NCBI RefSeq assembly: GCF_029211165.1
Contig: NZ_JARGEK010000002.1
Coordinates: 1 to 58,356 of the forward strand
DNA: 58,356 nucleotides
DNA from: Roseisolibacter sp. H3M3-2
GTDB taxonomy: Bacteria; Gemmatimonadota; Gemmatimonadetes; Gemmatimonadales; Gemmatimonadaceae
Direction: 5' to 3'
Under the pieces are notes generated by a model that did no database searches, was not told the DNA's origin, and saw only the letters and a list, made by a program, of their open reading frames with translations. A program made the translations under genes and the position numbers. Shown here in pieces: positions 50,700 to 58,356 of this stretch. Positions within the stretch are counted from its first letter, which is position 1. Every line of letters begins with the position of its first letter.

Positions 50700-53600
50700 G
50701 GCTGCGCGAGGTCTTCCGGTACGAGTTCGGCTACCGCCTGCGCAGCGGTGCGACCTGGGCGCACGCCGCGTTCCTCTTCCTGGTGATGGCGTGGGGGCTG
50801 CTCGCCACCGCCGACGGGAGCGACGCGGTGGCGGTGAACGCCCCGCGCGAGCTGGCGCTCGCCGTCGTGCGCTTCGGCGGGCTGTTCGGGCTGATCGTGT
50901 CGGCGGCGCTGTTCGGCGACGCGGCGATCCGCGACCCGGCGTCGGGGATGGACCCGCTGCTCTACACGACGCGGCTCCGCCCGGCGGAGTACCTGGGCGG
51001 CCGGTTCCTCGCCGCGCTGGCGGTGAACGCGATCGTCGTCGTCGCGGTGCCGCTGGGCTTCCTCGTCTCGACGCTGACGCTGGTGGACGCGGACGCGGTC
51101 GGCCCGCACCGCGTCGCGGCATACGCGCAGCCGCTGCTCCTCTTCCTGCTGCCGAACCTCGTGCTGGTGGGGGCGATCCAGTTCGCGATCGGCACCCTGG
51201 TCCGGCAGGCGGTCCCGGTCTACCTGGGGACGGCGGCGTTCTTCGTCGGCTACATCGTCGCCGCCAACTACTGGTCGGCGCTCGAGAGCCCCACGCTGTC
51301 GGCGCTGGCCGACCCGCTCGGGATCAACGCGCTCGAGGCGATGACGCGCTACTGGACGCCGGCCGAGCTGAACGCGCGGCTGGTCGGCTTCCCGGCGGTG
51401 CTGCTGGCGAACCGCGTCCTCTGGCTCGCCGTCGCCCTGGCGATCCTGGCGGCGCTCGTGCGCGGGTTCCGGTTCGCGCACCGGGCCGAGGGGGCGTCCC
51501 GCCGCGGGCGCCGCCTCACGGCGGAGGAGGGCACCGCGCCGGCGGCACCGACCGCGGTCCCGGCGCACGCGGGGACGTTCGGCGCGCGCACGCGCGTGCG
51601 GCAGACGCTCGCCGTGGCGCGGCGGTCGCTGGCCGAGGTGGCGTCGGGGCGCGCGTTCCAGGCGGCGATGGTCGCGGCGGTCGGGCTCGTGCTGCTCTGG
51701 GGGTGGAACGCGGCCGACACCGCCTTCGACACCGCGACGTGGCCGGTCACGCACCTGGTCCTGTCGACCGTGCTGTCGCAGCGCGCGATCCTGGTGCCGT
51801 GGGCGTTCATCGCCCTCTACGCCGGGGAGCTGGTGTGGAAGGACCGCGAGGTCGGCGCGTCGGAGATCGCCGACGCCGCGCCGGTGCCGACCGGCGTCGC
51901 GCTGCTCGGCCGCTTCCTGGCGCTGGTGGCGATCGTCGTCGCGGTCCACGTGGCGTTCCTCGCCGGCGGCGTGCTGCTGCAGACGCTGCAGGGCTACCGG
52001 CGCTACGAGCCCGGGCTGTACCTGCGCGTGCTGTTCGGGCTCAACCTGCTGAGCCACGTGATCCTCGCCGCGCTCGCGATGGCGGTGCACGTGCTGGTGA
52101 ACCAGAAGTACGTCGGCCACGTGGTGGTGATGTCGGCGTTCCTGCTCGGCATGCTCGCGGCGCCGCTCGGGCTGTCGCCGCTCGCGGTGTACGGCGCGGG
52201 GCCGCGCTGGACGTACTCCGACATGAACGGCTTCGGCCCGTTCCTGGCGCCCTTCCTCTGGTTCAAGGCGTACTGGGCGGCGTGGGCGCTGCTGCTGGGC
52301 GTCGTCGCGCGCCTGTTCTGGGTGCGCGGGCGCGAGCCGGGCGCGCGTCGGCGGCTCGCGGTCGCGCGGGCGCGCCTCGCGGGGCGCACGGCGCGCGTGG
52401 CGGGGGCGGCGCCCGCGCTCGCCCTCGCGCTGGGCGGCTTCGTCTCCTACAACACCGCGGTGCTCGCCCGCGAGCCCGCGCCCGACGAGGCGTCGCGCCC
52501 GCTCGCCGAGTACGAGCGGCGCTACGCGCGCTTCGCCGACGCACCGCAGCCGAGCCTCACGGCGGCCACGCTGCGCGTCGAGCTGTACCCCGACGCGCCG
52601 GCGGCCGACCTGCGCGGCGCCTACACGCTCGTCAACCGCACCGCCGCGCCGATCGACTCGGTGCACGTCGTCCTGAGCACCGACGTCGCCGCGCGCACGC
52701 TCACGCTCGACCGGCCGTCGCGCGAGGTCCTGTCCGACGCCGAGACCGGGTACCGCATCCTCGCGCTGGCGCGGCCGCTCGCGCCCGGCGACTCGCTGCG
52801 CCTCGCGTTCGACGTGACGTACCGGCCGCGCGGCTTCCGCGCGGGACGGCCCCCGACGGCGGTCGTCGGCAACGGGACGTACGTCGACCGCACGTGGCTC
52901 CCCTTCGTCGGCTACCAGCCGGCCTTCGAGGTCTCGGGCGCCACGGCCCGCCGCCGCCTCGGCCTGGTGGCGCGCACGGGGCTCCCCGCCGCCGGCGCGC
53001 CGGGCGCCACGGATCGCGGCGGGGCGGCGCGACACGAGGACCGCGTGCTGGCGGACGTCACCGTCGGCACCTCGGCCGACCAGCTCCCCGTGGCCACGGG
53101 GCTCCTGCGCCGCAGCTGGACCGAGAACGGTCGCAACTACGCGCGCTACGGCACCGCCGCGCCGTCGCCGTTCGGCCCCGCCGCGTTCTCGGCGCGGTAC
53201 GCCGTGCGCGACGACCGGTGGAGGGGCGTGGCGCTGCGGGTGCTGCACCACCCGGCGCACGGGGAGAACGTCGGCCGCATGCTGGCGGCGATGAAGGCGT
53301 CGCTCGACCACTACGCGCGGGCGTTCGGCCCGTACCAGTACGACCAGCTGCGCGTGGTCGAGATCCCGCCGTACTCGATCAACGGGCGCGCGATGGCGGG
53401 CGCGATCGCGTTCGCGGAGCAGAACTTCATCACGCGCGGCGGCGGCGGGCGCGTGGACCACGCCTCCTTCGGCACCGCGCACGAGGTCGCGCACGCCTGG
53501 TGGGGCGGGCAGGTCCGCCCCGCCCACGCGCGCGGCGCGGCGTTCGTCTCGGAGGGGCTGTCGAACTACAGCGCCATGATGGTGACCGAGCGGACGCTGG

Positions 53601-54277
53601 GCGCCGAGGAGGCGCGGCGCGTGTACGACTACCAGATGGATCGGTACCTCACCCGGCGCGCCGAGTTCGCGCGCGACGTCCCGCTGGTGGAGGTCGAGGA
53701 CCACCCGCACGTCGCGTACGGCAAGGGCGCGGTCGCGCTGTACACGATGCGCGAGCACCTCGGCGAGGCGGCGATGGACGCCGCGCTGCGCCGGCTGCTG
53801 GAGCGGTACCGCGGCGGGGGGGCGCCGTACGCGACCGCGGGCGAGGTGGTCGCCGAGCTGCGCGCCGTCACGCCGGACTCGCTCCGCCACCTGGTGACGG
53901 ACCTGTTCGAGACGATCACGCTGTGGGACGTCGCGACGCGCGGCGCGACGGTCACGCGCACGGCCGACGGCCGCCGCGAGGTGGCGCTCGACGTGGTGGC
54001 GCGGAAGCTCCGCGCCGACAGCGTGGGGCGCGAGACCGAGACGCCGATGGACGACCTCGTGGAGGTCGGCGTCTACGCCGCGGCGGCGGCCGACGGCGCG
54101 CGCGGCGCGCCGCTGTACCTCCGGCGCCACCGGCTGCGGAGCGGGCGGCAGACCATCCGCGTCGTCGTGTCGGGCGAGCCCGCGCGCGCCGGCGTCGACC
54201 CGGCGCGCAAGCTGATCGAGCGCGACCGCTCGGACAACGTGGCGACGGTGCGCGCCGCCCCGGCCGCCGCCCCGTGA
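50696..54277 (+). CDS. ABC-2 permease fused to M1-family aminopeptidase
   Basis: A 1193-aa fusion. The first half has two six-helix ABC-2 membrane blocks (starting RLREVFRYEFGYRLRSGATW; second block from about residue 300, ARRSLAEVASGRAFQAAMVA). After about residue 570 follows a periplasmic part with an M1 N-terminal beta domain (LRVELYPDAPAADLRGAYTL) and the zinc site HEVAHAWWGGQ (His929, Glu930, His933) with third ligand Glu953 (SEGLSNYSAM), separated from His933 by 19 residues, as in this subfamily. Substrate unknown. ABC-permease/M1 fusions are known in Bacteroidota and related phyla; the peptidase may process an exported substrate. GTG 50696. Confidence 0.92.
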
Positions 54278-55158
54278 GGCGGGCCGTCGCGCTCGCCGCG
54301 CTCGCGCTGGCCGCCGCGGCCGGGTGCGACCGCCCGTTCGTCGTCACCCCCGAGCTGCGCTACGACGCGTCGATCGGCTACGAGGGGGCGTTCGACCTGT
54401 ACGAGCCGCTCGGGGACGGGGGGCGCGCCGACCGGCCGGTCGTGGTGGCGATCCACGGCGGCGCGTGGCGCGGCGGCGACAAGGCGTGGGGGGAGGCGTT
54501 CGCCGAGGAGCTGTGCCCGCGCGGCTACGTGGTGCTGTCGATCAACTACCGCCGCGCCGGGCCCCCGGGCAGCACGTGGCCCGCACAGATCGAGGACGTG
54601 CGGAAGGCGCTGCGCCACCTGCGCGCGAACGCGCGCCGCTACCGCGTCGACCCCTCGCGCGTGGCGACGCTGGGCATGTCGGCAGGCGGGCACCTGGCGA
54701 CGATGGCCGCGCTGCGCGAGGATCCGGCGGGGGACGCGGGGCGCGTGCGCGTCGCGGTCAACCTCGACGGCGAGCACGACATGACGATGCCCCCCGCGCG
54801 GGTGATGGACGACTTCGAGGACATCATGACGCAGGTGCTCGGGCACCCCGCCCCGTGGTCGGCCGCCGAGCTGCGCGACATCTCGACCGTCACCTTCGCG
54901 CGCCCCGACGCGGCGGTGCTCACCGTCCACGGGACCGGCGACGACAACGTGTACGTCGACCAGGGGGAGCGGCTGACGGCGGCGCTGCGCGCGGCGGGGG
55001 CGACGACCGAGTTCGTGCGCCTCGACGGCGACGAGGGGGAGTGCCACGAGGAGTGCTGGCGCGTGCCGCGGGCGCGCCGCGCGCTGCACGCGTTCCTCGA
55101 CCGCGAGCTGCGGCACGACGGCGACGCGTTCGCGGCGCGGCGGGCGGGGGCGCGGTGA
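54274..55158 (+). CDS. Lipoprotein alpha/beta hydrolase (esterase/lipase-like)
   Basis: A 294-aa hydrolase with lipoprotein signal (VRRAVALAALALAAAAGC). VVVAIHGGAWRGGDKAWGEA has the HGG oxyanion motif, LGMSAGGHLATMAALREDPA carries the nucleophile Ser (GMSAGG), and AVLTVHGTGDDNVYVDQGER and GECHEECW contain likely acid and His residues. This is the BD-FAE/IV-type carbohydrate-esterase-like family. It starts at GTG 54274 overlapping the previous stop. A role in trimming esters of envelope glycans is inferred from its neighbours. Confidence 0.88.
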   Translation: MRRAVALAALALAAAAGCDRPFVVTPELRYDASIGYEGAFDLYEPLGDGGRADRPVVVAIHGGAWRGGDKAWGEAFAEELCPRGYVVLSINYRRAGPPGSTWPAQIEDVRKALRHLRANARRYRVDPSRVATLGMSAGGHLATMAALREDPAGDAGRVRVAVNLDGEHDMTMPPARVMDDFEDIMTQVLGHPAPWSAAELRDISTVTFARPDAAVLTVHGTGDDNVYVDQGERLTAALRAAGATTEFVRLDGDEGECHEECWRVPRARRALHAFLDRELRHDGDAFAARRAGAR

Positions 55159-55862
55159 CGCGGCCGTTCATCGTCTGCCTCCACGACGCCACGCCGGCGT
55201 TCGCGCGCGAGACGCGCGCGATGCTGCGCGGGCTGGCGCCGCTGGTGGGGCGCCGCGTGTCGGTCGGCGTGGTCCCCGACTGGGACGGCGCGTGGCCGCT
55301 GGCGCGCCACCCCGACTTCTGCGCCCTGCTGCGCGACTCGGCGGACGAGCTGCTGCTGCACGGCTACCGCCACCGAAGGGCGCGCGGCGCGGGGCCGGCC
55401 ACCTGGCTCGCCGAGCGCAGCGACGAGATGGCCGGGCTGGACGACGTCGGGACGCGGCGCGCGCTCGCGCTCGGCCAGCGCGCCTTCGCCGACGCGTTCG
55501 GGGCGCCGGCGCGCGGGTTCCTGGCGCCCGCGTGGCAGGCGGGGCGCGTGCGCGCGGGCGTCGCGGAGGTCGCGATCGACCACGTGCTCGGCTTCTTCGC
55601 GCTGCGGTCGGGGGCGGGGGCGCGCGTGCCGCTGGCGACGTGGACGTGGGACTGCGGGCGCTGGGGGTGGCTGGGGCACGTCGGCGACGGCGTCGGGCGG
55701 CTGCTGCACGCGCTCGGCGGCCGGGTGCCCGTGCTCGCGCTGCACCCGCGGGACCTGGCGCGCGGCCACTGGCCGCGCGTGCTCGGGCTGACGCGCGCGC
55801 TGCTCGCGGCCGGCCACGCGCCCGCGACGGCGGCGGAGCTGCTGGGAGACGCGCGGTGCTGA
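55155..55862 (+). CDS. Polysaccharide deacetylase-like protein (DUF2334 type)
   Basis: A 235-aa protein with the NodB-like barrel in its DUF2334 form. FIVCLHDATPAFARETRAML holds the first His-Asp pair, VSVGVVPDWDGAWPLARHPD and SADELLLHGYRHRRARG the metal-binding HGYRH, and ARGFLAPAWQAGR and VLALHPRDLARGHWPRVLG the later strands. No signal peptide is seen, so it acts in the cytoplasm. Deacetylation of an amino sugar or GlcNAc-lipid intermediate fits the neighbouring glycosyltransferase. GTG 55155 overlaps upstream. Confidence 0.85.
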   Translation: MTRPFIVCLHDATPAFARETRAMLRGLAPLVGRRVSVGVVPDWDGAWPLARHPDFCALLRDSADELLLHGYRHRRARGAGPATWLAERSDEMAGLDDVGTRRALALGQRAFADAFGAPARGFLAPAWQAGRVRAGVAEVAIDHVLGFFALRSGAGARVPLATWTWDCGRWGWLGHVGDGVGRLLHALGGRVPVLALHPRDLARGHWPRVLGLTRALLAAGHAPATAAELLGDARC

Positions 55863-56473
55863 CGGCGCTGTTCGACGCGGTGATGGAGCGACGCGCGGGC
55901 GCGCTGGCCGAGCAGGTGCGCGCGGCGCTCCCCGCCGAGGGGCCCGTGCTCGACCTGGGCTCGGGGACCGGCCACCTCGCGGCGCGGCTGGAGCGCGAGC
56001 TGGGGGTCGAGGTGGTGCCGGCCGACGTCACCGACCTGCACGTCGTGGGGCGCCCGCCGGTCCCGATCGCCGACGGCGTGCTCCCGTTCGCGGACGGGGC
56101 GTTCGCGGCGGCGCTGCTGGTCTTCATGCTCGCCTACCCGCGCGAGCCGGCGGCGCTGCTTGCCGAGGCCGCGCGCGTCACCCGCGGCCCCGTCGTCCTC
56201 GTGCAGACGCTGCACGCGGGGGGGGCGGGGTACGCCTGGCTGCGCGTGCGCGAGTTCGTCTGGACCGTCGTCGCCTTCCACGCCTCGAAGCTGCTCGGCT
56301 ACGTGCCGCGCGGGGCGCGGTTCACCATGGGGACGCGCCGCTTCTACACCGACGCGGCGCTGCGGCGCGACGTGGGCGCGGCCGGGCTGCGCGTGCGGGC
56401 GCACCGCGCGCGCGCCGTGCTGCCGGGCGGCGCGCTGGCGGTGCACACGTGGGTGCTGGAGCGCGATGCCTGA
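55856..56473 (+). CDS. Class I SAM-dependent methyltransferase
   Basis: A 205-aa methyltransferase. Motif I is VLDLGSGTGHLAARLE (about residues 32-47), motif II VVPADVTDLHV, and FADGAFAAALLVFMLAYPRE and AARVTRGPVVLVQTLHAG cover motifs IV-VI of UbiE-type enzymes. A hydrophobic stretch, EFVWTVVAFHASKLLG, may associate with the membrane or a lipid substrate. GTG 55856 overlaps the deacetylase-like gene by 7 bases and its own stop overlaps the glycosyltransferase by 8. The acceptor is unknown. Confidence 0.88.
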   Translation: MLTALFDAVMERRAGALAEQVRAALPAEGPVLDLGSGTGHLAARLERELGVEVVPADVTDLHVVGRPPVPIADGVLPFADGAFAAALLVFMLAYPREPAALLAEAARVTRGPVVLVQTLHAGGAGYAWLRVREFVWTVVAFHASKLLGYVPRGARFTMGTRRFYTDAALRRDVGAAGLRVRAHRARAVLPGGALAVHTWVLERDA

Positions 56474-57236
56474 GCCGCGCCTCTCCTTCGTCATCCCCGC
56501 GCGCAACGAGGAGGCGCTGATCGGCGAGGTCGTCGAGGCGATCCTGGCCAGCGTCGCGCGCGCGGCGGGCGTGCCGCGCGACGCGCTCTGGCTCCCCGAC
56601 ACGGCGTTCGAGGTCGTGGTGTCGGACGACGGGAGCGACGACGCGACCCCCGACATCCTCGCGCGGTTCGCGGCGTCGGCGGGGGTGCGGGCGGTGCGCT
56701 GCGCCAGCGGGAGCTGCGCCGCGGCGCGCAACGCCGGCGCCGCGGCCAGCGCGGGGCGCGTGCTGTGCTTCGTGGACGCCGACACCGTGGTGCCGCCCGA
56801 CGCCGCGGCGCGCGTGCTGGCGCTGCACGAGGGGGAGGGGCGGTGCCTAGTGCTCTACCGCCTCGCCTCGCGCGAGCCGGGCGTCCGGGCGTGGCTGTGG
56901 TGGAGCTTCTGGGGGCTCGCGCGGCGGCTGCCGCTGGCGCGCGCCAAGTCGATGCCGGCGTTCATGAGCTGCGACCGCGCCCACTTCGAGCGCTACGGCC
57001 CGTTCGACGAGGCGTGGATGATCGCCGAGGAGTGGCGCCTCACCGCGGCGGCCTACCGCCACCACCCCGAGCGCTTCCGGTACGACCGCACGCTCACCGC
57101 GCGCACGTCCAGCCGCCGCATGGAGCTGCGCCCGTTCGGCTACGCGCGCACCTTCGTGAAGTGGGTCTTCGTGGTCCTCTTCGCGTGGGCGCGCACCGAC
57201 GCGTACGACGGGGTCCGCCACGCCGCGGGGGACTGA
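56466..57236 (+). CDS. Family 2 glycosyltransferase
   Basis: A 256-aa GT-A enzyme. LSFVIPARNEEALIGEVVEA is the nucleotide-sugar start, VVVSDDGSDDATPD the first acidic motif, and GRVLCFVDADTVVPPDAAAR the DxD-type motif. SMPAFMSCDRAHFERYGPFD, EWRLTAAAYRHHPERFRYD and the C-terminal hydrophobic FVKWVFVVLFAW follow. It transfers a sugar to a lipid or glycan acceptor at the cytoplasmic face. ATG 56466 overlaps the methyltransferase stop. Confidence 0.93.
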   Translation: MPEPRLSFVIPARNEEALIGEVVEAILASVARAAGVPRDALWLPDTAFEVVVSDDGSDDATPDILARFAASAGVRAVRCASGSCAAARNAGAAASAGRVLCFVDADTVVPPDAAARVLALHEGEGRCLVLYRLASREPGVRAWLWWSFWGLARRLPLARAKSMPAFMSCDRAHFERYGPFDEAWMIAEEWRLTAAAYRHHPERFRYDRTLTARTSSRRMELRPFGYARTFVKWVFVVLFAWARTDAYDGVRHAAGD

Positions 57237-57238
57237 CG

Positions 57239-57598
57239 ATGCGCCCCGCCACGCTGGCCCTCGTCCTCGGCGCGGTCGCGGGCTCCGCGCTCGGGCAGCT
57301 GCTGCTCAAGGCGGGCGCCCGCGCGCTGGACGGGCTGGGCCCGCTGGCATTCCTGCCGGCGGCGGCGCGCGACCCGCGCGTGCTGGCGGGGACCGCGGCG
57401 TGGGGGGTGTCGACGGTGTGCTGGCTGTACGTGCTGCGCGTCGCGCCCCTCTCGCGCGCGTACCTGCTGTCGAGCCTCACGTACGTCCTCGTGCCGCTGG
57501 CGGGGGTGCTGGCGTTCGGCGAGCGGCTGCGCGGCGCGCACCTGGCGGGGATGGCGCTGATCCTGGCGGGCGTCGCCTGCCTGCTGGCGGCCGACTGA
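57239..57598 (+). CDS. Small EamA/SMR-type transporter
   Basis: A 119-aa protein with four helices: TLALVLGAVAGSALGQLLLK, VLAGTAAWGVSTVCWLYVLR, APLSRAYLLSSLTYVLVPLA and LAGMALILAGVACLLAAD. The Arg-Ala-Tyr-x4-Ser-Leu-Thr-Tyr and the C-terminal 'GE.L....l.G..lI..Gv' pattern belong to the EamA/ArnE-like small multidrug-resistance branch. Members flip undecaprenyl-phosphate sugars. Position after the glycosyltransferase (2-base gap) supports a lipid-linked sugar flippase. Confidence 0.88.
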   Translation: MRPATLALVLGAVAGSALGQLLLKAGARALDGLGPLAFLPAAARDPRVLAGTAAWGVSTVCWLYVLRVAPLSRAYLLSSLTYVLVPLAGVLAFGERLRGAHLAGMALILAGVACLLAAD

Positions 57599-57603
57599 TC
57601 GGC

Positions 57604-58356
57604 GTGCAGGGGACGGCGGAGCGGGTCTACCACGCGGCCTGCGGAGTGCTCGGGTGGGTGCTCCGCTCGGCGCGCTACGCCGACGTGGAGGCCGTCCGGC
57701 GGCACGGCGCGCCGCTGGTGCGCAAGCGCCGCCGGCCGCACGCGCCGCCGCTCATCGCGCTCGGCAACGCGTTGCTCCGGGCGCTCGATGCCGGCGTGCG
57801 CGTCCTGCCGCGCCGCGGGTGGGAGGCGCGGGAGCGCGCGCTCTGGGCGCGGCTGCACGGCGCCGAGATCCGGGTCGACGCCGACGGGACGCTCGTGCTC
57901 CCGCGGCTGCCGGGGGAGACGCTGGCGCGGCTGCTGGAGGACCCGGCGCTCGACGCGGCGGTCCGGGGGCGCGCGGTCGGGCTGGCCGTGGCCGCGCTGG
58001 CCGCGATGCACCGCGCCGGCGTGACGCACGGCGACGCGATGGCCGCCAACGTCCTCGTCGACCTCGACGCGGGCACCGCGCGCTGGTTCGACTTCGAGAC
58101 CGAGCACGACGCGGCGCGCGCGCCGGCGTGGCGCCGCGCCGACGACCTGCGGGCCCTGCTCGCCACCTGCGCCGTCCGCACGCCGACAGCGCGGCGCGAC
58201 GCGCTGGTGGCGCTGGTGCTCGACGGCTACGGCGACGCGGAGGTCGCACGGGCGCTGGCCGGGCGCCTCGCGCCCGCCCGCCGGCGCAGCCTCGCCTTCC
58301 ACCTGGGGCAGGCGCCGATGCCGCTGGCCCACGCGCGCGCGCTGGCGGCGGCCGTG
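57604..58356 (+). CDS. Sugar/LPS kinase-like protein, 3' truncated by window end
   Basis: The frame from GTG 57604 stays open to the last base (251 codons seen). The protein-kinase-like catalytic loop reads AAMHRAGVTHGDAMAANVLV, with HGD and downstream Asn, and WFDFETEHD with DFE where ordinary kinases have DFG. The N-terminal lobe has a Lys/Arg-rich strand (APLVRKRRRPHAPP). This is the style of KdkA/RIO/InaA kinases acting on LPS core sugars or small molecules. As the last gene seen of the operon, it may phosphorylate the glycolipid product. The end of the gene is outside the window. Confidence 0.82.
   Translation, partial: MQGTAERVYHAACGVLGWVLRSARYADVEAVRRHGAPLVRKRRRPHAPPLIALGNALLRALDAGVRVLPRRGWEARERALWARLHGAEIRVDADGTLVLPRLPGETLARLLEDPALDAAVRGRAVGLAVAALAAMHRAGVTHGDAMAANVLVDLDAGTARWFDFETEHDAARAPAWRRADDLRALLATCAVRTPTARRDALVALVLDGYGDAEVARALAGRLAPARRRSLAFHLGQAPMPLAHARALAAAV

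Overview
This is a very GC-rich bacterial chromosome segment with dense coding, many GTG starts and many 1-8 bp gene overlaps. It carries a Gly/Met-rich GroEL tail, a short RpoD-like sigma factor, a nirK-SUMF1-SCO cluster, a Bacteroidota-like heme ABC transporter, a PEP-CTERM protein and several small unknown families. From memory of these families and the base composition, Gemmatimonadota is the best guess. That is an inference, not a database result. No tRNA, rRNA, CRISPR array, insertion sequence or phage gene was recognised.

Left end (1-14.7 kb). After the groEL tail comes a loose, partly decayed region. It holds short unknown proteins on the minus strand (443-2825), a frameshifted stretch (2826-3201), a lipoprotein and a divergent sigma-70 factor. 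A plus-strand unknown gene at 5436 is translationally coupled to a broken histidine kinase (6047-7079). An ion-transport block follows: beta-carbonic anhydrase plus SulP transporter, then a CPA1 Na+/H+ antiporter. A second group of unknown genes lies at 11.9-14.1 kb. Four short proteins in this left region (443, 871, 2568, 12317) share a C-terminal pattern and look like a lineage-specific paralog family.

Nitrogen-oxide block (14.7-19.9 kb). Eight minus-strand genes run in one direction: Rrf2/NsrR-like sensor, copper nitrite reductase NirK with all copper ligands present, SUMF1-type protein, SCO copper chaperone, stand-alone ScdA_N/RIC N-domain, cupin, a 154-residue heme-copper-oxidase-I-like membrane protein, and a group III truncated globin. 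This looks like a compact nitrite-reduction and NO-defence unit.

Middle (20-41.6 kb). A PEP-CTERM protein, MscL with a zinc-ribbon tail, a PGM1-like ATP-grasp peptide ligase, a flavin-binding protein, a PAS protein and an SDR precede a complete Mrp Na+/H+ antiporter operon with A and B fused (AB-C-D-E-F-G). A MarR regulator follows, with a palindrome inside its own promoter. Then come small membrane and unknown proteins, an esterase, surface proteins, an FMN reductase, a NamZ-like hydrolase, a PD40/RTX lipoprotein, a diheme peroxidase and a RibD-like reductase.

Right end (41.7-58.4 kb). A TonB receptor leads a HmuTUV-like heme uptake operon that continues into a metallo-beta-lactamase-fold protein. 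A strong sigma-70 promoter at 49723-49752 then drives a run of eight tightly coupled genes. They encode an ABC ATPase, an ABC-permease/M1-peptidase fusion, an alpha/beta hydrolase, a deacetylase-like protein, a methyltransferase, a family 2 glycosyltransferase, a small EamA-type transporter and a sugar/LPS-kinase-like protein cut by the window edge. The last six suggest assembly of a surface glycolipid or cell-envelope glycan.
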